A DNA stretch of 46,452 nt from an uncultured Prevotellaceae bacterium (GTDB lineage: Bacteria; Bacteroidota; Bacteroidia; Bacteroidales; Bacteroidaceae), in contig CAMKSE010000026.1 in assembly GCA_946415365.1 (NCBI GenBank), positions 1 through 46,452 of the forward strand. Reading direction: 5' to 3'. The notes beneath the pieces were generated by a model, which saw nothing but the letters and a program-made list of their open reading frames with translations, had not been told where the DNA came from and made no database searches. Of this stretch, positions 38,623 to 46,185 are shown piece by piece; positions within the stretch are counted from its first letter, which is position 1, and each line of letters begins with the position of its first letter. Both the position numbers and the translations under genes were made by a program.

Positions 38623-39717
38623 ATGAAGATATTCCATATCGTGTCGAATAAGGAATGGGGCGGAGGCGAGCAATATGTCTACGACCTGAGTCAGCGACAG
38701 ATGGCCGACGGCATCGATGTGACCATTTTCTGCAAACCCGTCGAAGCCATCATCCAGAAATATGTCGAGGCAGGGATGAAGGTGGTGCCGTTGGCTTTGG
38801 GAGGAGCCCTCGACGTGAAGAGTGCCTGGCAGATGGCCAAGGTGATCAGGAGTCAGGAGTCAGGCGACAGGAGTCTGATTTTGCACGCTCATAACTTCAA
38901 GGATGCTTTTACAGCTTGTTATGCCCGATGTCTGTCGAGCCAGAAGCAGGTGCGTGTGGTGATGTGCCGTCATCTCACGCGTAAGGGTAAGAACGGACTG
39001 CTCTACCGTTGGCTCTACCGTCATCTGGATCGTCTGATCTTCGATTCGGAACTGTCGAAGACGGTGTTTCTCAGTACCCATCCCACCATCGATACTGCCA
39101 AACTGGGGGTTATCCACACGAGTATTGTGGTGCCGGAAGGCTTTACGACCGTCGATATCAGGACCAAACACCACCTTCCCGCAGAAGATGTCATCGGCAT
39201 GTTCCACGGACGTCTGGATCCTGAGAAGGGACTCGATACGTTGTTGGGGGCTATCGCCCTGCTCAGGGACAAGCCCTTCCGTTTGGTACTGGTGGGGCGT
39301 GGGAGTGAGGACTATACCGCCCATCTGAAGCAGGTGGTGCAGGAAAAGGGTATAGCCGAGAAGGTGGTGTTTACGGGGTTTGTACATCCCGTGTTGCCGT
39401 ATGTGGCGGCTGCCGATTTCGGTATTCTGGTCTCTACGGTCCAGGAGGGGTGTCCGCTGTCACCTCAGGAATACATGTCACAGGGCCATCCGGTGGTTGT
39501 CACCAACAACGGTGGTCAGCGTGAGTATGTGGTACATGAGCAGAATGGTTTGTTGGTGCCTCCTGGCGATGTCCAGGCACTTGCAGAGGCGATGGGCCGT
39601 CTTGTGGAGGACACAGCCTTGCGTCAGCGCTTGGGACAGCAGGCAAAGGCTGACTTCGATGATCATCTGAACTACGCGCATTATTACGAGCAGATCAAAA
39701 GGGTTTATGGTTTATAG
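38623..39717 (+). CDS. Glycosyltransferase family 4
   Basis: A 364-aa GT-B enzyme. N-terminal HIVSNKEWGGGEQYVYDLSQRQ, then HAHNFKDAF. C-terminal FHGRLDPEKGLDTLLGAIALLRDKPFRLVLVG, FTGFVHPVLPYVAAADFGILVSTVQEGCPLSPQEYMSQGHPVV and DDHLNYAHYYEQIKRVY. Residues 76-85 (RSQESGDRSL) come from four AGGAGTC-type heptads, and the C-terminal VYGL plus stop from TTTATGG-TTTATAG. It is the first gene of the plus-strand unit GT4-acyltransferase-GT11-like. Confidence 0.9.
   Translation: MKIFHIVSNKEWGGGEQYVYDLSQRQMADGIDVTIFCKPVEAIIQKYVEAGMKVVPLALGGALDVKSAWQMAKVIRSQESGDRSLILHAHNFKDAFTACYARCLSSQKQVRVVMCRHLTRKGKNGLLYRWLYRHLDRLIFDSELSKTVFLSTHPTIDTAKLGVIHTSIVVPEGFTTVDIRTKHHLPAEDVIGMFHGRLDPEKGLDTLLGAIALLRDKPFRLVLVGRGSEDYTAHLKQVVQEKGIAEKVVFTGFVHPVLPYVAAADFGILVSTVQEGCPLSPQEYMSQGHPVVVTNNGGQREYVVHEQNGLLVPPGDVQALAEAMGRLVEDTALRQRLGQQAKADFDDHLNYAHYYEQIKRVYGL
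38848..38875 (+). repeat. In-frame heptad repeat AGGAGTC (4 units) in the GT4 gene
   Basis: AGGAGTC-AGGAGTC-AGGCGAC-AGGAGTC in exact phase inside the coding region, encoding residues 76-85 at the end of an N-domain helix. Confidence 0.88.
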
Positions 39718-39759
39718 TTTATAGTTGAGAGTTTATAGTTTATAGTTGAGAGTTTATAG
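39704..39759 (+). repeat. Heptad array with 21-nt higher-order period, 8 units
   Basis: TTTATGG-TTTATAG-TTTATAG-TTGAGAG-TTTATAG-TTTATAG-TTGAGAG-TTTATAG. The triplet TTTATAG-TTTATAG-TTGAGAG repeats as a 21-nt unit. The array begins in the GT4 C-terminus and ends 3 nt before the acyltransferase ATG. Confidence 0.93.
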
Positions 39760-39762
39760 TTG

Positions 39763-40701
39763 ATGAATAAGGTGATCTATTATCTCGTATCGGGTCTGTG
39801 GTATTTGCTCTCGCTGCTGCCATTCTGCATACATTATCTGTTCAGCGATCTGGTCTATCTCATCCTATACCGCATGATCGGCTACAGGGTGAAGGTGGTG
39901 CGCCAGAATCTCGCGACTTCGTTTCCGGAGAAGTCTGAGGCAGAGATCCGGGAGATAGAGCGGAAGTTCTACCACCGGTTGTGCGACTATTTCGTGGAGG
40001 CGGTGAAGATGAGGACGATGACCGAAAAGCAGATGCGAAGACACTTGGTATTCAAGGGTACGGAAGCCGTCAATGCGTGTGTTGAGGAGGGACAGTCGTG
40101 TGCCGTCTATCTGGGACATTCGTTTAATTGGGAGTGGATCACCTCACTGCCCCTGTGGGTGTCGGAGAAGGCCCAGTGCGGCCAGCTCTACCATGCCCTT
40201 GAGAACGAAGCCTTCGACAAGTTGTTCCTGCGTCTGCGTGAGCGATGGGGAGCAGAGTGTATCCCCCTGGTGGATATCCTGCGCAAGACCATCGAATACA
40301 AACGTAAGCAGCAGCCTACCGTGTTTGGTTATCTGGGCGACCAGGTGCCTCACTGGAACAATATCCACCACTGGTGTTGGTTCCTGAACCACGATACCCC
40401 CGTGATGACGGGTACGGAACGCATTGCCATCAAGAACCGTCAGGCCATCTTCTTCCTCGAGGTGACCCAGAAGAAACGAGGCTATTACGAGGCGAAGTTC
40501 AAGCTGATTACCCGTACACCTGAGCAGTTGAAGGAGTACGAGGCGACAGACATCTATCATCAGATGCTGGAGGCCGCCATCCGTCGGCAGCCGGAGCTCT
40601 GGCTTTGGAGCCATAACCGTTGGAAGCGCACCCGCGAGGAGTTCAATGAACGGTTCCAGGTTGTCGATGGTAAAGTTGTCCCAAGGGAAGGGAGTGAATA
40701 G
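39763..40701 (+). CDS. Lipid A (LpxL/HtrB-like) acyltransferase
   Basis: A 312-aa membrane-bound acyltransferase. It has an N-terminal TM anchor (about 5-30), VRQNLATSFPEKSEAEIREIERKFYHRLCDYFVE, the catalytic HX4E motif (GHSFNWEW), FGYLGDQVPHW and a C-terminal PELWLWSHNRWKR. It adds a secondary acyl chain to lipid A at the inner membrane. The start is ATG 39763; the TTG just before it is part of the heptad array. It shares an operon with glycosyltransferases, consistent with LPS assembly. Confidence 0.92.
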   Translation: MNKVIYYLVSGLWYLLSLLPFCIHYLFSDLVYLILYRMIGYRVKVVRQNLATSFPEKSEAEIREIERKFYHRLCDYFVEAVKMRTMTEKQMRRHLVFKGTEAVNACVEEGQSCAVYLGHSFNWEWITSLPLWVSEKAQCGQLYHALENEAFDKLFLRLRERWGAECIPLVDILRKTIEYKRKQQPTVFGYLGDQVPHWNNIHHWCWFLNHDTPVMTGTERIAIKNRQAIFFLEVTQKKRGYYEAKFKLITRTPEQLKEYEATDIYHQMLEAAIRRQPELWLWSHNRWKRTREEFNERFQVVDGKVVPREGSE

Positions 40702-40720
40702 TATAACAAAATTTAGAGTT

Positions 40721-41530
40721 ATGATATTTGTAAAAGGATCAGGATGGATGTGCAACAACATCTTACAATACGGACATTTCTATGCTTGGGGAAGGGAGCA
40801 CGGAAGGGAAACGATGTCGATGCGTTTTGCCTATAAGTTCCAGTATTTCCATATCTGCGATACGCCTAACCATAATTTCTGGCGTTACACCATCGCCAAA
40901 TACGCCGCCAAATGGGGATTGATACCTACGTTGGAGTTTAATGAGGAGGGGGCCGACATCAAGGCACAGGAACAGGAGATGCTGAAACACAAGCACATTG
41001 CCGTCGTTGGCTGGGAAGCCCGTTGGTATGACCTATTCCTGAAATACAAGTCGGAGATTATCGACCTCTTTGCCTTCAAGCCGTCCGTGGTGAAAGCCTG
41101 TGAGCCTGTGTTGGCACAAGCGCCCAACGGTTCCTGTCGATTGGGAGTCCATATCCGTCGTGGGGACTATGCTACCTGGTATGACGGGAAATATTTCTTC
41201 ACGGACGAGGTGTTTCTGAGGCTCATTAAAGCGTTTATGGCCCAGCATCCAAATACTACGGTCTTTATCTGTGGTAACGACGCTTCACTTGATAAACGAC
41301 GCTACCAGAACGAGCTTGCCGGAACGAAGGTCATCTTCCCGAAGGGCAATGCGGCTGAGGATCTCTGTGTCCTGTCGGAGTGTGACTATCTGATAGGACC
41401 ACCCAGCACGTTCTCACTGACGGCCTCGATGTATCACGACACGCCACTCTACTGGATCAAGGATGGTGAGGCACCGTTGACAGAATCGTCGTTCGGACAC
41501 TTCGACGAACTATTCCAGCACATCCTATAG
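40721..41530 (+). CDS. GT11-like (alpha-1,2-fucosyltransferase family) glycosyltransferase
   Basis: A 269-aa protein from ATG 40721. It carries the HxRRxDY motif (HIRRGDY, 144-150) of GT11 fucosyltransferases, followed by VFICGNDASLDKRRY, VIFPKGNAAEDLCVLSECDYLIGPPSTFSLTASMY, the usual C-terminal donor-site region. The N-terminus has GSGWMCNNILQYGHFYAWGREHG instead of the common GGLGNQMFQY, so it is a divergent member and the donor sugar is uncertain. An upstream in-frame TTG at 40646 lies inside the acyltransferase gene. Confidence 0.8.
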   Translation: MIFVKGSGWMCNNILQYGHFYAWGREHGRETMSMRFAYKFQYFHICDTPNHNFWRYTIAKYAAKWGLIPTLEFNEEGADIKAQEQEMLKHKHIAVVGWEARWYDLFLKYKSEIIDLFAFKPSVVKACEPVLAQAPNGSCRLGVHIRRGDYATWYDGKYFFTDEVFLRLIKAFMAQHPNTTVFICGNDASLDKRRYQNELAGTKVIFPKGNAAEDLCVLSECDYLIGPPSTFSLTASMYHDTPLYWIKDGEAPLTESSFGHFDELFQHIL

Positions 41531-41630
41531 TTTTTAGACAGAATAACTATTAAAGACAGAGTAACAGAATAACTTTTAAAGACAGAAGGACATAAGAACA
41601 TATTGATGGTTAATATGTTACTATGTCTAA
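41531..41630. other. Convergent gap with AGACAGAATAAC-type repeats
   Basis: The gap between the GT11-like and GT25 genes contains several partial copies of the AGACATAAGAAC/AGACAGAATAAC motif in direct and inverted orientation. They could fold into a hairpin and serve as a bidirectional terminator. Confidence 0.6.
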
Positions 41631-42347
41631 TTAGCGGAGCCAGTAGATGAGGCGTTTGTAGGCGTATTTCAGTTTCCAGCGGAGGCCCTCCATGGAACGA
41701 ATCTGTCCCATGGAAGAGACGAAAGTGCCACTGAAGCTGCCCTGAGTGGCCAGACACGGCTCACACCACAGGAACTTTACGAGTCCCCGGCCATACAGAT
41801 GCACGTAATAATGATCGACGGCAATGTCACATTTATTGGTCGTCACATCCTCCCAGATGGCCTTAGCAGCCTGTTGGCTGATAAAGAGTGCGCCATTGAA
41901 ACGAACCCGTCCCTGAGGAGCCTCATAGAGCCACTGGTCTTTTCTGCGACGGGAACGAGGGATGAACTGTAGCGAGGAGTCTTCGTAGGAGATCAGGACG
42001 GGCTGCTCAGCGTAGTGAAGACGGTATTCCTTCATGGTCTTTTCGAAATCGTCCTGGAAGTGAGGGCGCATCACGATATCGTCCTCGAGTATCAAGGCCC
42101 CTTCCAGCTGATGATCCACGATATACTTGCATGACAACAGATGTTTCATAGCACAACTGGTGGCTCCAGACTTATTGTCCAACTCGCAACCAGCCTTGAA
42201 ATAGGTCTGGACGACGTCATCGGTGAGTTCACTCTTGTCGTAGTCCTGTATATATTCCACCTCTCCCGGCCAGTCGTGCAACTGTTGTTGCATGTGTTGC
42301 AGCCGATCCGTCAGGTGCTTGGCGTGAATCACAAGTACGGTTGTCAT
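41631..42347 (-). CDS. Glycosyltransferase family 25
   Basis: A 238-aa protein with the GT25 layout: an N-terminal VLVIHAKHLTDRLQHMQQQL, GATSCAMKHLLSCKYIV, the metal-binding GALILEDDIVM and RFNGALFISQQAAKAI. GT25 enzymes add galactose or glucose to LPS or capsule. It is transcribed in the same direction as the sulfatase genes and separated from them by a long heptad array. Confidence 0.88.
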   Translation of the reverse strand: MTTVLVIHAKHLTDRLQHMQQQLHDWPGEVEYIQDYDKSELTDDVVQTYFKAGCELDNKSGATSCAMKHLLSCKYIVDHQLEGALILEDDIVMRPHFQDDFEKTMKEYRLHYAEQPVLISYEDSSLQFIPRSRRRKDQWLYEAPQGRVRFNGALFISQQAAKAIWEDVTTNKCDIAVDHYYVHLYGRGLVKFLWCEPCLATQGSFSGTFVSSMGQIRSMEGLRWKLKYAYKRLIYWLR

Positions 42348-42353
42348 AGTTTG

Positions 42354-42430
42354 TTTACAGTTTATAGTTTACAGTTTATAGTTTATAGTTTACGGTTTAC
42401 AGTTTATGGTTTACGGTTTACAGTTTTGGG
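42354..42430 (-). repeat. Heptad array, 11 units
   Basis: TTTACAG, TTTATAG, TTTACGG, TTTATGG and TTTTGGG units in exact phase between the GT25 and first sulfatase genes. The sulfatase C-terminus (TVNRKP) and stop lie within it. Confidence 0.93.
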
Positions 42431-44383
42431 GGTCAGGCGGTCGTTGACCATCCGATCCATATACTGCTGGATGATGGCCTTCAATTCCCGTTCCATCTGT
42501 GGCTGTTGGGGAACCTTGCCCACTAGGTTGTGCTGCATGAGTGAGTCACTGAGGGCATAGACGGCTTTCGTCTGCTGGCCGTCGAACTGGATGACATGAC
42601 CCTGTTTCACGTATTGGTAGATGCCATTCAGATAGTTTACGGCCCAGGTGTCCTCAGCCGGTGTATTGAGCACATCGATGCCAAAGGCAAAGTAGGGTTT
42701 CTGATAGTGCAGCATCCCCATGAGGGTGGGCAGGATGTCGATCTGCTGGGCTATCTTGTCCTGTATCTCCGGCTGGCGCTCCGCATTGCCTGGCTCATAG
42801 ATGATAATCGGTGAGCAGAAACCACCGAGGTCCGTCTGATAGAACGCATGGTCAGAGAGGTTCGTGTGGTCGCTGGTGAGTACGAAGATGGTGTTGTTGA
42901 ACCACGGCTCGTGACTGACCTTCTCGAAGAACTTGCCGATGGCCATATCCGTATAGCGTATGCACTTGTGGATGATGATACCCTCATCGGGATACCGGTC
43001 CTGGTATTGTTCCGGGATGGCGTAGGGGTGGTGGCTGCTGGCCGTGAAGACAGCCGTCATGAAGGGTTCCTTCATCTCCGACATCTTCGTGGCATAATAT
43101 TGCAGGAAGGGCTCGTCCCAGATGGCCCACATGCCGTCGAAATCGTCATCACCCCCAAAGCGTTCGTCGGCATTGTAGTCCTCACGGCCATAGTATTCTT
43201 TGAAACCCGTGGTCCGTGAGAAGGCTTGGAACCCCATCGAGCCCCGTTGTGCACCGTGGAAGAAGGCCGTCTGATAGCCTTCTGCCCCAAGAAGGGAGGC
43301 CACACCACCCACCTGGTTCATCGAGGCAGGCGTCAGGAAGAAAGGTTCCACGAACATGGGGATGCTCGACAAGATGCTGGGCATGCCGTCGATGCTCTTA
43401 CGACCATTGCAGTATGTATGGCTGAAGGTGACACTCTTCGCGATGAGGGAATCGACGCAAGGGGTATAGCCTTTGTAACGGCCATTCTCCAAGGTCTTAT
43501 TGAGGGCGCCTATGTATTCGCAGCCAAAGCTCTCGACAATCAAAACGACGACGTTCTTTCTAGTAAAACTAGTTTGACTAGCCAGACTAGTTTGACCAGG
43601 CTGATGGATCGGGCTATAGACGGCCTCCAGTTCTTTCTCATCGGAGAAATACTCAGGCACCACGAACACATCCTTTCCGATGGTACGATAGATCGAGAAG
43701 GGGGTGTTCAGCACCAGGGCCGCCTCTGTGGGACGGTCTACATACTGGTTGGCGTTCGAGATGGTGATGGGTCTTACCGCTGTGGCAAAGCCGCCACGAA
43801 TACCTGCCACCACAAACGGGGCCAAAGCCGCCAGTACCACAATCTGTGTCGGATACCACCGCCACCAGCATTGGCCGGCATTCGCCTTCCCCGGGTCTCT
43901 GTAGAGCTTCCAAATCACGTACACAAGAGCTACAAACAGGAGTACCAGATACCAGTGATTGACCATTTCGGTTCCAAAGACACCCAGGAGGTTGTTCTCA
44001 TTCCGGAACTCGCTGAACACCGTGGTCGTTGTGCGTCGCATGGTGAAGCGGAAATAGACGCTGTCAGCCAGATTGGCGGCGAGAGCCACAGAGTTGACGA
44101 TGACAAACACCCATTTGGCCAGCTTCCGCCAAGGGGTGAGCAGGAGCAACACGATATAGGGAATGTGCGTGACGAGTATAGCAGACGTGTCGAAGACCAG
44201 TCCGCCCCGCAGTATCTCTGTCAGGCTGGAAGACGACAGTCCCTGTTCAAAATAACTGTAGTTCACCAGCAGATAGACCAGCCTTGCCAGGAAGTACAAC
44301 ACATATGCGATGGCCAGATTGCACAAGAGTGCCACCAATGCCGACAAATAGCCTGTTTTCTTGAATGCGCCTTTAAAATTCAT
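42404..44383 (-). CDS. LTA-synthase-like membrane sulfatase/phosphotransferase (Ser-type)
   Basis: A 659-aa protein with five N-terminal TM helices (to about residue 195) and a large extracytoplasmic alkaline-phosphatase/sulfatase domain. Metal-binding and catalytic sites visible are VLIVESFG (E284), GRKSIDGMPSILSS (probable nucleophile Ser330), FFHGAQRGSMGF and FVLTSDHTNLSDH. Relatives transfer phosphoglycerol or phosphoethanolamine from phospholipids to surface glycans or lipid A. The linker QPGQTSLASQTSFTRK (261-276) is encoded largely by five 9-nt repeats (43559-43603). It overlaps the upstream paralogue by 4 nt (ATGA). Confidence 0.88.
   Translation of the reverse strand: MNFKGAFKKTGYLSALVALLCNLAIAYVLYFLARLVYLLVNYSYFEQGLSSSSLTEILRGGLVFDTSAILVTHIPYIVLLLLTPWRKLAKWVFVIVNSVALAANLADSVYFRFTMRRTTTTVFSEFRNENNLLGVFGTEMVNHWYLVLLFVALVYVIWKLYRDPGKANAGQCWWRWYPTQIVVLAALAPFVVAGIRGGFATAVRPITISNANQYVDRPTEAALVLNTPFSIYRTIGKDVFVVPEYFSDEKELEAVYSPIHQPGQTSLASQTSFTRKNVVVLIVESFGCEYIGALNKTLENGRYKGYTPCVDSLIAKSVTFSHTYCNGRKSIDGMPSILSSIPMFVEPFFLTPASMNQVGGVASLLGAEGYQTAFFHGAQRGSMGFQAFSRTTGFKEYYGREDYNADERFGGDDDFDGMWAIWDEPFLQYYATKMSEMKEPFMTAVFTASSHHPYAIPEQYQDRYPDEGIIIHKCIRYTDMAIGKFFEKVSHEPWFNNTIFVLTSDHTNLSDHAFYQTDLGGFCSPIIIYEPGNAERQPEIQDKIAQQIDILPTLMGMLHYQKPYFAFGIDVLNTPAEDTWAVNYLNGIYQYVKQGHVIQFDGQQTKAVYALSDSLMQHNLVGKVPQQPQMERELKAIIQQYMDRMVNDRLTPKTVNRKP
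43559..43603 (-). repeat. In-frame 9-nt ACTAG repeat (5 units) in the first sulfatase
   Basis: TCTAGTAAA-ACTAGTTTG-ACTAGCCAG-ACTAGTTTG-ACCAGGCTG on the plus strand. It encodes the Gln/Thr/Ser linker before the catalytic domain. Confidence 0.92.
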
Positions 44384-46185
44384 TTCACTTCATCTAATTT
44401 CTTCAAATTCTCTCCTGCCATCTGGAGGATGGCTTTTGCCGTGTTGGCCATGCGTTCGGCATCCGGCGAAGTCTTCACAACGATGCGCTCACTGGTAAGG
44501 TCATAGAGCATGAATCCAGTACTGTCGGTCATCGACAGACCGTTGTTGAACATGTGTATGGCAAACGGATACCGATAACTGCTGCTCGTCACATCGCGAC
44601 TGAAAGTGAAGTCGTCGTGACGAAGGCCCATCTGGCCCAACAGCGTCGCAGCAAAGTCGCTCTGGTTGCAGAGCATCTCCAGTTTTCGAGGCTCCTTCAC
44701 GGCACCACCCGTCCAGATCATCGGAATACGATTACGGTCGGGGTGCTGCTCATCGTATTCATTGAAGTCGCTGCTGTGATCAGGCATGAAGACGATCAGC
44801 AGATTGTCCCATTGTGCTGATTTACGCATCTTGTCGAGGAAGGTGCCGATGCACTGGTCGACGTAGCAGAAACCATTATACTGTTTCTCCTTGTACTTTT
44901 TCACGGGCACGTCCCATGGCTCGTGACTGCTCAGCGTGGAGTAGCCGATGAGGAATGGTTTGCCGTCGTTATGACGGAGGATCATCTCACCCAGGGTGTT
45001 GAAGGTGATCTCGTCGCACACACCCCATTTCGAGGTTGCCTGTTCCTCGGCACTATAGTCCTGTTTCCAGTGGAGACGCTCGAAGCCCGTGCTGATCAAA
45101 TAGCCTTTCATCTTCGTGAAGTTGATGTCGCCTCCATACAGGTATTCCGTGTCATAGCCTTCTTTCCGCAGGGTCCGTGCGATGCTGGAGATATGCCCCA
45201 CCTTGGTCGACATCTTCATCACCGACATGGTGGGGAACGACAGATAGCCACTCAGCGAACTGACGGTTCCACGGTCGGTGCGATAGCTGTTGCCGAAACA
45301 GTTGGTGAAGTCGATACCCTCCTCAGCCGCCTGGCAAAGGTTTGGCATCACATTCAGGAACATCTTCCCACAGCTCTCCAGCAGGATGACCACCACATTG
45401 GGGCGTTGGGTCGTCAGTAGGGTGTCACCCGCCTGAGTCCCGCTATCGTAGAGTCCCTCGGTGAGTTGTGCCATCTCCTCTGGACTGTAAAAGTTGTAGG
45501 AGGCGTTCTCATTGCCAGATTTCTCCAGGGATGCGACAAAACTGAACACAGGATTCACAGCCGAGTGGTTCAGGAACTGGTCCTGTGAGAAATACACCTG
45601 TCCTACGTTAGTGGTCGATTCGTCCAATCCACCCCTGATGCCAATGACGATGAGCGGAATGCAGATGAGGGCTGCCACTGTCCCGACGATGCGATGACGG
45701 GTGGGCTGGAAGTGTATCTTTGGTCTCGTATAGCCCAGGAAGATTAGTATCGCTAGTAGGACTAGTAGGACTAGTCTCACTAGGATATACCCCGTCGACA
45801 CGCTGGCCATAGCCTCAGTAGGCGTCTCTAAATACTGCAGGCACGAGGCGTCGAGTTTGAAGTTCCAAAAGGGATAGAGGCTGGTGTCGGCGACGAAAGC
45901 CAGGGCGAAGGCCAGGGCGATGATGGCGAAATAGACGCGAAGTACGGTGCCAATCCAACGGCCGGTATGCCAGAGGCTGACAATAGTCAGCAAGAAGGGC
46001 AGAGCCAGGAAATAGAGGGCTGTTGAAAGATCGAGCGTCAGTCCGTGGGCGATCACCTGTCCCATATCGTCGATGGTCAGCGCATGCCCCTCCTGACAGC
46101 TGAGCATGAACACCACCTTGGCGACGACAAACACAAGCACCGTCCACAGATAGGTCCTCAACAGAAAGCTAACTCTGCATCTCAT
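44380..46185 (-). CDS. LTA-synthase-like membrane sulfatase/phosphotransferase (Thr-type)
   Basis: A 601-aa paralogue of the preceding gene. It has five TM helices (to about 185) followed by the sulfatase domain: VVILLESCG (E270), SYRTDRGTVSSLSG (probable nucleophile Thr303), YLYGGDINFTKM and IVFMPDHSSDFNEYD. One TM helix (about 132-152, LVRLVLLVLLAILIFLGY) is partly encoded by five 9-nt ACTAG repeats (45743-45787). The ATG at 46185 overlaps the ABC transporter end by 17 nt, so the three genes form one operon. The substrate is unknown. Confidence 0.88.
   Translation of the reverse strand: MRCRVSFLLRTYLWTVLVFVVAKVVFMLSCQEGHALTIDDMGQVIAHGLTLDLSTALYFLALPFLLTIVSLWHTGRWIGTVLRVYFAIIALAFALAFVADTSLYPFWNFKLDASCLQYLETPTEAMASVSTGYILVRLVLLVLLAILIFLGYTRPKIHFQPTRHRIVGTVAALICIPLIVIGIRGGLDESTTNVGQVYFSQDQFLNHSAVNPVFSFVASLEKSGNENASYNFYSPEEMAQLTEGLYDSGTQAGDTLLTTQRPNVVVILLESCGKMFLNVMPNLCQAAEEGIDFTNCFGNSYRTDRGTVSSLSGYLSFPTMSVMKMSTKVGHISSIARTLRKEGYDTEYLYGGDINFTKMKGYLISTGFERLHWKQDYSAEEQATSKWGVCDEITFNTLGEMILRHNDGKPFLIGYSTLSSHEPWDVPVKKYKEKQYNGFCYVDQCIGTFLDKMRKSAQWDNLLIVFMPDHSSDFNEYDEQHPDRNRIPMIWTGGAVKEPRKLEMLCNQSDFAATLLGQMGLRHDDFTFSRDVTSSSYRYPFAIHMFNNGLSMTDSTGFMLYDLTSERIVVKTSPDAERMANTAKAILQMAGENLKKLDEVK
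45743..45787 (-). repeat. In-frame 9-nt ACTAG repeat (5 units) in the second sulfatase
   Basis: ATTAGTATC-GCTAGTAGG-ACTAGTAGG-ACTAGTCTC-ACTAGGATA on the plus strand, encoding part of a transmembrane helix. Confidence 0.92.

Noticed and set aside
43226..44506. 426-aa plus-strand frame
   Set aside because: It is antisense to the first sulfatase, which has clear family motifs in its own frame.
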